64,000 bases of DNA. Origin: Agrypnia vestita. Lineage: Eukaryota; Arthropoda; Insecta; Trichoptera; Phryganeidae. The stretch lies in assembly GCA_016648135.1 (NCBI GenBank), contig JADDOH010002097.1, forward strand, positions 186,001 to 250,000. The letters are read 5' to 3'. The notes under the pieces are model-generated. The model was given only the letters and a program-made list of their open reading frames with translations, had not been told where the DNA came from and ran no database searches. Shown piece after piece: positions 1 to 11,200 of this stretch (its first letter is position 1; each line of letters starts with the position of its first letter). The position numbers and the translations under genes are program-made.

Positions 1-857
1 ACAGATAATAGTGATAATACCATTGTAAAAAAATACTTCTCGCTGTGATAAATTATTGAAAAAAGTACCTTTTTATAGATACCTATCCGTGAAAACTTGA
101 CAGGGAAGTGAGGTTTGAGAATTTACATAATTATTTTTATTCTTTTTTATTATATATTCAACAAACGCCATATAAAGAAAAATGTTGAGTATAAAACTTG
201 AATGATAAGACAAAGAAAAATCTGGATCGCGCAATTTTTATGAAATTGGTGGATGGTCGTGATCTTTCTGAAGAATTAAAAGACTCAAGAGCCCGAAAAG
301 TTCGTAAAGTCAGTGGAAAATATAAGATTTCTAAAACATAATTGAAAAGTGTGTAAATTCAAGCAACATATTACATTTAAAATTATGAAGGAACGAGGAT
401 GAAAACAATCACCTACAAAAAAAAAATCGTAAAATTTTGTTGGAAAAAAGTCAAATTCTAACAACTCTTTTAGGGAAATCATTTAAAAACTGTCCTATAA
501 CTAGTCGTATTCTGAAAATAGCAATATTGGGATCTTAAGATTGTAATCCCAATACTAATAGATGAGAATAAAAAAAAAATAGACGAAGACGTAGGTATAC
601 GTCGGTGTTTGTGTCTTTCAGTTTCTACTTGAGAGAGAGAGAGAGCGAGAAAGAAGTAATGACGGTTATCCGTCAAACGTCAAAATATAAATTCTAACGC
701 AACGATGAAAAATTTGCGTAATTTGCATCAAGACGCTGTGGGAGAAGAAGTTAATTAATAAGTGCATATGAAATATTCTCTTTCTATAAGCTTTAAATAC
801 AGCATTAGTTAATTTTAATAAATTAAACAACTTTGTATTAACCACTTTACTAGTAAC

Positions 858-905
858 TCTACATCTGTTTCGATACTACTGTATCTTCATCAGGACGGAC
901 GCAAA
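858..905 (-). ncRNA. Hammerhead ribozyme-like motif, left arm
   Basis: On the - strand CTGATGA (887-893) is followed by stem II GATAC/GTATC with a short loop, then GAAAC (867-871). This is the conserved hammerhead core. Stem III is short. Stem I is poorly supported because this arm has lost several bases compared with the right arm. Confidence 0.5.
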
Positions 906-974
906 CAAACTACCCATTACTTATTCTAGCAAACAAATTAATTTTTGTTTGCTAGAATAAATAATGGATAGTTT

Positions 975-1028
975 GCGTCCGTCCTCATGAAGATACAGGG
1001 ATATCGAAACCGGTAGACGTAGATGAGT
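975..1028 (+). ncRNA. Hammerhead ribozyme-like motif, right arm
   Basis: Mirror copy of the motif at 858-905. The core reads CTCATGA here (one change from CTGATGA), then stem II, then GAAAC at 1006-1010. Stem III is the palindrome ACCGGU, followed by A as the cleavage-site nucleotide and GACG, which pairs with CGTC just before the core to form stem I. The core change probably weakens or abolishes activity. Confidence 0.45.
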
Positions 1029-1989
1029 TACTAGTTAAGAGGTTAGTACAAAGTTGCTTAGTTAATTAAAATTAATAATTATGTCCAACTACAAAGTTAA
1101 CGTTATAAACATTCAAAATTACAGCATTAGTACTTATTTCATGTAATTTTAGTCGAAACATGAAGATTGTGAGGTTACGTTTGCGATAGGTACTTCGGTA
1201 ATCTGTCAGACCAGACCACCTGTCAATCAATCTCTTTTCTAAAGGCATTGTAGACATCGTAAATAAAGGTAATTACTTTGAGAGAGATATGTGCAAATAT
1301 ACATATCTTCTTATTTAAGTACGACGAACACCGACGTACACCTACGTCTCGTTTGTTTTTTATTTATATTCTCTTCTGTTGTGTGGATAACAATGTTGGA
1401 TAAGTGTTGGATAACAATCTTAAGATATCAATATTGTTTTTTTTTCAGAATATGTACGGCCAAATGTTTCTGATACGAATATAAAATGCGGATTGTAAGC
1501 ATATAATCGCAAAGTTATGGTGATATTTGGTGATGGTATATGGTGAATATTTTTATTACGGAAACAAAAAAGTTAAGAATATTAAATTCTGCGACAAAAA
1601 ATGTCAATTCTGCGTCAAAACATACCAATATCGTTTTCGAAATAAGTAGCCTGGAGTGAAAAAAGTAAATCCGAAGTTTTATGCGTCCACAAATTATAAA
1701 AAGTCTGTAGAAAATCAAATGTATCCCTAAATGAAAAATGTGTCTCAAAAATTATAAATATATTTTTAAAAATAAGTATAAATTAACTAGACAAGTTAAC
1801 ATGTAAAATGAAACAAAAATATTTGAAAATGTGAAATTATCTTAGTTATAGCATTGGAAAGGTAGAAAGCCTTAATTCCATTATCATTAACGTCTGTCGA
1901 TCGTTAAGATTCTGCCTTATAATGTGAAAAAAATTAGATATAGCAACATTTTAATAAACGTCAAATGATAAAATAATCGTACAAAAAAT

Positions 1990-2155
1990 CCAAAGGATTT
2001 CAAAACAGAAAATCGTGAGGTCGTGTTCGTGACGGACGGCCGGGGTCGCGAGTTGTTTTTTCTATCGAAAGCGGTGAAAACACTCCTCTTTCCATTGCAA
2101 AATGTTTTGCATCTTAGTGATGTTCTTTTCGAGGTAAATTATTTAATCGATCGCA
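1990..2155 (+). promoter_or_regulatory. Presumed promoter and 5' UTR of the senju-like gene
   Basis: A short stretch rich in CG dinucleotides (about 2010-2060) stands out from the AT-rich surroundings, directly upstream of the start codon at 2156. A small upstream ORF runs from ATG 2102 to TAA 2137. GAGGTAAAT at 2131-2139 could also be a splice donor, so a non-coding first exon is possible. No TATA box or initiator could be assigned. Confidence 0.35.
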
Positions 2156-2243
2156 ATGCTGGGAATTAAATGGAGGGAATTATTTCCTACAAAATGGAGT
2201 GTAATAATTTTTATTGCATACATGTCGTTGTTTGTAAATCAAG
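2156..2243 (+). CDS. senju: senju-like exon 1
   Basis: Starts at ATG 2156 and reads MLGIKWRELFPTKWSVII, then YMSLFVNQ and the first base of a glycine codon. Donor G|GTATGA. The N-terminal LFPTKWS and the first membrane segment are typical of this transporter group. Confidence 0.88.
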
Positions 2244-5200
2244 GTATGATTAAATACATTTATTCATTTTAGGATAATGAATGCACTCGTTTTAGAATTT
2301 CCCTGCTAAGTCCGAAGTTTTTATAAATAGAAGTATAGTAAATATTATTTTGTGGTTCATATACAACCTAGATATTTTATTTTCTTCGCTTTTCGGGAAT
2401 TCAGAATTTTACTTTATTTTGTTCATTTTAAATATGGAATAATTTATCTATTTGGCTGATACCTACCCAAATTAATTGTGTAAAGGAAGATAAAATTTTG
2501 TTTTAAAATGCTTACCGCCGTTTTACCGAAGGGCTAGGCAGAGGCAATAGAACGCCATGTTCTCCCATCCACTATCATACATTTTCTGCACATCCTTCGA
2601 ATTTTGAAGTTTTTATCGGGGCCATTTTACAATATCTAGTTTATCAGATATTGAAAGTCAGTTCTTTTTTGCCAATTCCAGGTTTCACTTCCTTATACTA
2701 ATGTTGGTACCAGAATGCCATCATGCAAGGATAGTCATGTTCAAAATAAAATAATTTAACTTTATTCATGTTCAACTATAATTATTTTTTAAACTATTTT
2801 ATTATATTACCTAAATTAGGAATATAAACTAGGAATACAGACAATTAAAAAATGTAATAATAAACCAACTGTTTTGCACACATAATTTAAATTTACAATT
2901 TTACATAATGCGCCTGACCGTCCGCTTGCATCAAAAGTAAATGCTGAATCTAAGAGCAACTAATGATTGAGTTTGCAATTTCGACAGTTTAATCTTCTGG
3001 TATATGGTATTAGAATAAAACATATTTTTACCGTTTAATTAATTTCAAATATTTTTTTTACTGCCTGGTTTAATGCGACCACATATAAAAGAGGGTGAAC
3101 CGTAATAATTTAAAATTTAAGATTTTATTAATTATAAATTATCATTAATATTAACGGAAAAAATGTTTTGCACCCTCAATCTAGTAACATTAATTATTGA
3201 GCGTCATAAATCAGCGTACATAAATATCATATATCATAATATAACTTAAAAATGTTTTATTTTTTATCAATTTATCTATATTATTAATTTTATATTATCT
3301 CTTAAAAAACACCACCCACCTCGATGCAGATCTTGATGTAGTAAGGAATAGATGATTATAAAAACTTACAAGATAAAACAGTTCAGTTACACATATCGTT
3401 GTCCCATGCCAGGAAGTGATAACAGCCAACATTTTTACACAATATGAAAAGGAATAGATAACGCTAGTTTTATTTAATAAAACGGGCAGTCCATGTTTTG
3501 CAATGCACCATTGTATGCTTTAGCGTACACTGCAAATAAATATTCTGAAGTATTCTGATTATAACAAGATTGTTACTTCATAAAATAGAGAAACGTTAAG
3601 ACGCTTGTTAAATGTCAATATTTCTATCATTGTGATGAAAATATTGCCTTTAATGTAGTATTTGAACTCTTTGGATGAAGAAATTAGTATGTGTATGAAA
3701 CAAACTGATTTCTACCAACTTTTAAAATGATATTAGTACTTATTTATGTATTTTTTTTTTTAGAGAAGCGAACACGAAATACATGTATCCATATTCTTAC
3801 TTTTTTCAAACTAAGCACTTGCGCTATGAAAATAGGACTAACTTGCTGGTGTCCAGGAATGGTGCTTGAACCACCGACCCTTCATACATCAAAATCTTAT
3901 ATTTTAAGATATATTATAGATGTCTCACAGAGACGAAATTATATTTTTTTATGGGAAAGTAGGTATGGAAGTCTTTGGGTGTTCATATGGCTTACGACCT
4001 ATTGTACGGCTGGCCTAACTGATCACTTTACACAATATAACGTTCACCATTTCCACCCATGATAGAATACCACGTCTACCAAATTTTTGGAAGTTGTATA
4101 TATTTAAATTTTACAACCTGTGTTGTAATAATCATTAGCGCGACCGGCATCCAAAGCTTTTTCATTCCTCTTAAATAACCACAGGTGTCACTAATGAGGT
4201 ATCTATTTTTATGATTGGGAATTTTTTAGCAATATCCTTTATATTTTAGACTAAACTCCAGATTGCAGTGACTGATTTGCGGTATGTTATTATCGCTTCG
4301 ACGTCAAACAAACGGGTCTTTTTTAAGAACACTCAAACATTGTGGAGGTCCAAAATAAAATCAATATATGTGTAAAAAAATGTTGATGTATCTATTTTAT
4401 TTTAAAACAGTTTATATGCCATTACCGCACAACCGTTGGGTGTTGAAAAGTGATATTGCACCATCGTATATGTAGACATAAAAACATAGGATGCAATTTC
4501 TGCTTCTGCAATTTAAATTAGTTAAGTAATTACACAGGCATAAATTAATACATCCTGTCTATTTTTGAGTTTGGGGTGATAATCATTGAATAAGGTGGAC
4601 TGTCGTAAATCTACGTCTTATCTATTTTTGGGTGTTGGGGTAACAATCGCCAAAATAACAATCTCGTTGTTTTCAGATTTTGGCTGATTTATAGATTCAT
4701 CAACATCTACAGTGGCTGTTATATTAATACATTTCTTGTTTTAAATATACATCCACAGACATACAAATCATATTATACATACATAAATACTAACGAAATA
4801 AAGAAGCTAAATGCAGAATGACTAACACGCTACACCATTATATTATTGTTTCAATCGTTTCATCGAAAGTACTTCTGTGTATGTATTTAAGCATAAGTCT
4901 GGTGGCTTTTATAAGTCGAGAAAAATATTTTTTACTTACAAAACAGTACGATGAACTTAATCCAATTAAAATTATAAATAAATTTTCTGGTGGCCCTCAT
5001 AGTCCATAGGGCATGACACTGACTTCTCAAACCGAGGGTTCCGGATTTGATTCTTGATGAGGTGGTAATACATCTGTGTGATTTTCTCAAGCCCGGCTGA
5101 TTTTGTGATATTTTTTACTACTGTAAGTGGGCTTCATGGCCCATAACGGCATTAAAAAAGAATGTTGCAATTTTTTCAGTACAATCTGAGATTATATGTG

Positions 5201-8200
5201 GGGTTTAAAAGCAAAGGTAGCAATATCCAAAAAAAATTTAATGCAGTCATCGAAGATTATTAGTTACTGAATTTGAGATTTTATGGGAAATATAGCCTAT
5301 AAATTTATAGGAAACACGATTTTGAAGATGTGTAAAATCTATAATTCGGTAGACCTCTTTCCATTTAAAAAAGACAATCAAATTAGTATGTGTAAGCTGT
5401 GCATACAACGCACATTGTTTAGTTGTGTTGAGTTAGTCGTGGGTATAAACACCAACAAAACGAAACAGTGTATTTCGTACGCATAACTTACACATATTAA
5501 TTCGAATGTCTTTCTTAAATAGAAAGAAGTCTACATTCTGGAATAGTAATCCTCTGTGACTGCATTAAAAATATTTTTTATTTTTTTTTGATATTGCTGC
5601 CCTCATACCCCACATACTATATTTTTAATTTTCTATAAAAATATTTTTACACCTACTAATGAGAAGGAACTTAACGAAAAGGAGCAAAGAATGAATAATT
5701 TTTTCAAAGAGCTGACATGCCGTATGATTATTTTACTTGTGAAGCTGCGATTGTTGTGTCTCAGAATTTTCAACAAATGAATATTCATATTTGTTAGACT
5801 TGTTAGCCACCATTCTCAAGGTTTTTATAACAATTTTGTTTCATTTTTTTTTTTTCACACGAAGCAAACACATTGTGGTGAGACATAATATCTTTAAATA
5901 AAATAACTTTTTGTTTTACACCACTTTATTGAGTTTAAACCAACTAGTTTCGACTCACAACTGAGTCTTCATCAGGGTTCAGATATTAACCAGTTAACCC
6001 TGATGAAGACTCAGTTGTGAGTCGAAACTAGTTGGTTTAAACTCAATAAAGTGGTGTAAAACAAAAAGTTATTTTATTAAAAAAAAATTCGTTTCAGTTG
6101 CAAAACATTTTTTTAAATTTACTATAACTACACTTCATGATACAATTTAAACGTACACATATGCCTTTTTTTTATATATTATATACATGTATGTATAACA
6201 TATTATTTTAATTCTTATTTGCTAATTATCAATTAAAATAATGTTAAAATTAAAAACTCAACGTGGGTGAGGTCCGCAGCGACCAGCATTAAAATATTTG
6301 TGTTTGCATTCTAAAACCATTTTTAGAATTACAGTAAAATTTCATTTTACACGATAAATTCAGTCTGCAATTACCTTGCGCTCAGTGAAAGCCTGGATTA
6401 GTTCTAGTTAATCCATAGTAAAGTTTGATAAAGTACTACATATGAGGGGTATAAAAGCAAAGGCACAAATATCCCACTGAGATGTTTCTGAGATAAGTAC
6501 AAAAAACCTGTCACTGCTCAAGGAAATTTCTCTGGAATCTATGAAACCTACATCTTATTGGAAATAAATTTTTTAAAACAATTGCCACTTCATTTTGTTA
6601 TTTTATAAATGGGTACAAATAAATATTTAACTATTATTATGGACATTGTTGTGTTTACTACCAAATGGTGGATATTAATAGCTTTTGCTGTTTACATAAT
6701 TGGTATTGCGGTCTAAAATCGACATCAACTCATTTTAGAATGCGGCCATTTTGTCCCGTGACTCATCCATGGAGTTTGAATGGATATAAGTTATATTAGA
6801 GGATAGAAATATTTAAGAAAAAACGCATGAATTTTAATTCACTGAATGAAATCATAATTAAACGATTTGAAAATATTGGAACAATGATGTTTGAAGAACG
6901 CTTGACTTTTTCGTTTCATAATATACTCCATAGCTTCACACAAATTTCGGCATAATAATTTAATTATAATTTTTTTCTTTTGCATGATATCGGTCATCCC
7001 ATAAGTAATTGACTGCTGGTACAAAATTTGCGTGTCCCTGGTTTTATCTCGAAGTGAGTGATGTCTACCACAAAAGTTTTTCATCAGCTAGCATTGTTTC
7101 GTGTAATTTAACTGTGGAAAAGCATATGCTTTCTTTGCACGAGTTTAGGAAACAGAAAAAACTACTTTGGTGGATATAAATAGTGTTTATTGGAGAAACT
7201 ACTTCGTCTGTGATGTAAAAATTGCCACTCACAGTTTCAATCAATTTTTTACATGAACCGAGTTGAGACACAGCTCATGCACGGGCTCCATATGGTGCTT
7301 ATACCAATAGAGTGTAGTCAAGTCACACTAGTAGAAAAATAATAACAAAATAATAAAAAAATAACAAAACAAACCGAATTCAGTTAACGGCACAACATTT
7401 TCGCTGTAATGAGATTTTTTAATGTTTTGTATTTGTACATTCCATGTGAACATAGCGGCCCTCGTAGTATAGAGGATTCTGGGTTCGGTTCCACAGTAAA
7501 TCTTAGAGGTCATGTAATCCAACTTAGAGGTTTAATAATCCAACTTAGAGGTCACAATAAATCTATGTAGCTTGGGTGTTTTTGTGATGTGTTTCGCTGA
7601 CAAACCGGAGAATTTTCTTAATCACAGACCCTTGCTAACAGATAGATTTCTAGAACATTGCGAGTAGAAGTTATGGATACTTTGACATGAGTGATAAAAT
7701 TGTATGCGGCTCATGAGAATTTAGATTGTTCGTAGATGATGTAGCGAAGGAAGCAAAATACAGTACTTAACATTAATATTTAATATTAATTTATAATTTT
7801 TCAAATGGGCTTGATATTTTAAAGAAATTTACATAAATCACATCGAAAGAACACAGAAAAAATACTGTCATCACCATACATGCAGTCGTCACAGCTCAAT
7901 AGATAGCAACCGTACAGAAGTTGTCAAATCTTCTGGCGCCACCTAGCGGATTTTTTTCAAAGTTTTTTGAAAAACATTGGTTCCAATGGGAAGAAATAGA
8001 TGCCTCACCTAGAAAACATATGTTGGTGAAATTTAGCGACTTCTTTAAAGTCATTGTAGCTTAATAGGTAAAACTATAGAAAGTTCCAGGTTTGAGTGCC
8101 GATGATGACTATATTTTTTCAATAAATAAATTTTTCTCTACATCATTCTAAGAGGTTTATCCAATTTTAAACTATATTTAATTAATATTTTAAACTAAAG

Positions 8201-11200
8201 AACTAATAAAACAATTCAGCGACTTGGGTGTTTCAGTAAAATCTGCATGCCCGAGGTACATTAATAATAAATAATTTAAAGAAACATGAATTTCAATATT
8301 TAAACTATTTAATTGCCAATAGAGCAATTGTTCATTCCGAAAGTAAGCACCGGTGTGTTTTATTTTTCATTATTAAATCCGATGATACTACATTTTGAAT
8401 TAAATCCTGCACGGTGTGTTTTTAATTTTTTTCATATTGAGAGTGATATTATTTATGGACTGACCGATATATTTTGCATTTAATTTGTTAGCGAAAAATG
8501 AATTCACGTTCATCCAATGTCATGAAATCGTTCGACATTGAATACGGTGAATCAGTAAAAAATTAATGTCCTTTTGTTTTCTGTCCAGGAATCATTGTAA
8601 CCGCTTCGCAAAGTTCAGACAAAAGATACAATTACAGTACGACGCTTGTCGTTTTATTGACTGAGGTTTTGAAATTGATTACTTCAGTCGTACTCTATTG
8701 CAAAAAGTAAGTACATACATTCAATGTTTTATTGTAATTATCACAATTAACATCATTGTTTCCTGCATATAAAAATATGTATTAATTTCATTCCTTGATT
8801 ACGTGAATTTCAGACGCAATTATTTTGTGATCATTTTAAAAAATTGTTTACTTTGGATTTTTCATTTTATTGTCGTTTTTATATGACATAACTGCTATTT
8901 ATAACCATCAATATTTGTTGAAATCGAAATTGCTGTCAGTCAAATAAAGTTTCATGGTGAAAAGATGATAATGAAATGCATGCTAATGTATAAGAAACTG
9001 AAACACATTATGTAGCCCTATAAATATATATCACTTCTATTTAATAAAATAAATAAATATTTTAGTTCATAATATTTTTAGACAAAAAACACATATTTTC
9101 ATATGCTGAAACACTAATTAATAGTGATTGTGACACATAAATAGTTAATTTGTTAATATGTACATAGTTTGTTATTTTGAACTCATTGCTTTTTACATAA
9201 ATCTCTGGTATATTTTTGAAAGAGCAAAATAAGATTTTGAGTTAGTAATTTCGTCAGAATGGATGTCATTTTTAATTAATTGCGTTTGTTCATTTTTTTT
9301 CTTATAAAATTATTCTAATGTTGAAATTAAAATTATATTTTTTATTTTCAGTGAAAAACTTATCACCATGTTTAGAGTGATAAAAAGTAACTTGGTTCTT
9401 CTGGCTCTGTACTTCGTGCCGTCTCTCCTGTATTGCTTTTACAACAATCTCTCATTTATTAATCTGGTTACATTTGATCCCACTACGTATTATTTGCTAC
9501 TCCAGTTTCGAGTAGTTATAACAGCGCTTCTTTTCCAAGTAAGTTTAATTTCATATGCTGCTTTTATATACACTCATACCTCCATAGTCAATGTCCAGCT
9601 TAATGTTATACTGCGGACCATCATCGGGACCTTGAAATCCACTCCCCACTACTGTTTCTCCATACTTACAAATTTAACCCCGCCAAATATCAGACGAGAG
9701 ATTGCAACACTGAGGGAATACAAGAAGGCACTGCAAAATAGCGCAATACCTTTGCGCAGTGATATCGTTTCTCACCCTGTGTGCCGTTTAATGTTCCGAA
9801 AATCTTTCTGGGTAGAAGGAGAGAGGTTCCTCCAGTTAGTTCTTACTCCAAAGGACAGATGGAAACTTGAGTCAAAATCGTCTAATGTGAGAAATGCACA
9901 TCTCATACATGACCCTGCTGAGAGACAACCTGGGTTCCCACTGCCTCGTAAGCTCTGGGCCTAAAGACGGCGACGTGTGAATGCGATGCGGTGCAGACCA
10001 CCGAACATGTGATCAACGAATGCCCGCTCCACTCGTTCCCCGGCAGAACAGACGAGGTCCACAGGGTGACTCCTGAAGCCCTAGACTGGCTCTCAAACTT
10101 AGATGTCAACCTCTTAAGTTTGTGAGCCAGTTAGTGCTAGCTAATATACCAGATCCAATTAGTTAATATACCAATTCCAATTGGCAATAAAGAGAATGAA
10201 AGTAGACTGAATGCTGTGGAAATATATTCCCTTAGGCCCATGTGTGAAAAATCTTTGTATGATTGTGTAGAGAATTAATGAATTAGAAGTTAATGCAATG
10301 CTGGTTGTGGCACAGTAGTAAAGAAAGGATCACTGAGTTGGTTTGGCCATGTGTAATTGATGAGTGAGGAAAGAATGGTAAAGAAAATATATGAGATAAG
10401 TGTTGAAGGCAGCAGAAATAGAGGGCGTCTGCAAAAGACCCGGCATGACGATAAACTAAATATTGAATGATGGGCCTGTTAGAAGCATCAACAATCAAAG
10501 AATGTGCATAAGAAAATGCGTGAATGTGGATGAGGCAAAAATAGTGTGCTATGACAAAATAATGTGACACTATCCTATCTGCCTATCCCTGCGAGAAATG
10601 GCTTGATGGTTAGTTAATTAGTTTCCACACAAAACATCCTCATTTGTGATTATCCAACACCACAACTGGAAAGCTTCCAACATATTCCTCTCCAAGTGCA
10701 ATACTCTACTTTATATAATTAAAATAAAATACTTTTATGCTAGGTTTATTTCTCTTGAATAATTAACATTGTGTCACTTGGGACAGATTGTTTTTTTTTT
10801 GGTGAAATATTTTATTATGCATTTAAAAGTTAAATTGAATGGATGTTATAGTAATGATTTTAAATTCATTTCAGTTCTGAATAGACTTCCAAAATTATAC
10901 AATGTTATTTTTGTGCTTCAGGTTATATTCAAGAAAAATTTGAGTACTCGGCAATGGATTTCATTACTCACACTGACAGTCGGGTGCATGATCAAACACA
11001 TTGACTATGGTGAAAGCGCAAAGGCAACATTTCCCAGCAGTCATGATTCCGGAGGAGACACAACCAGTGTCACTCACAATGTTTGGAGCCAAATGTTAAG
11101 TTTGAGTGCCATGTTAATATTAGTGCAGTGCTTTTGTTCGTCTCTTGCCGGCGTTTATAACGAATACCTGTTAAAAAACAGGGGACTCACTGTTGACATT

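Larger units (their letters stand above)
809..1119. mobile_element. Palindromic hammerhead-bearing insertion with 11-bp target duplication
   Basis: Inserted in the foldback element at 507-1453. TACAGCATTAG occurs at 798-808 and again at 1120-1130, flanking the insertion; comparison with the related uninterrupted stretch near 13.68 kb supports the join. The insert is a long imperfect inverted repeat, with arms near 815-925 and 945-1075. Each arm carries a hammerhead-like core, on opposite strands. An 11-bp target duplication suits a retrotransposition mechanism such as that of Penelope-like elements better than a DNA transposon; that link is inference. Confidence 0.7.
507..1453. mobile_element. 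Foldback element, family 1, split by a later insertion
   Basis: The ends are inverted copies of each other: TCTGAAAATAGCAATATTGG near 511 and its inverse near 1405-1450, followed inwards by TTAAGATTGT and a CCCAA(C/T)AC block. The same ends bound the copies at 12.9-13.9 and 15.2-15.8 kb. The interior shares a stretch with 13.6-13.7 kb, which reads in one frame as TYRK(R/H)NLTIFMFRLKLHEI. This copy is interrupted at 809-1119 by a younger palindromic element. No transposase is visible, so it is non-autonomous. Confidence 0.7.
5897..6080. mobile_element. Near-perfect palindrome carrying two head-to-head hammerhead motifs
   Basis: Arms 5897-5978 and about 5997-6080 are almost exact inverse copies, separated by an 18-bp spacer around CAGATATTAACCAGTT. 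It lies inside intron 1 of the senju-like gene. Each arm contains a complete hammerhead core on opposite strands. The CGAAAC..CATCAGG signature also marks the ends of the Penelope-like element at 41.3 kb, so it is probably a PLE-derived terminal unit. No target duplication was found. Confidence 0.75.

Noticed and set aside
9539..9964. Long open frame continuing senju exon 3 to 198 aa
   Set aside because: A GTAAGT donor at 9539 fits the family exactly, and the frame runs on into an intronic LINE remnant.
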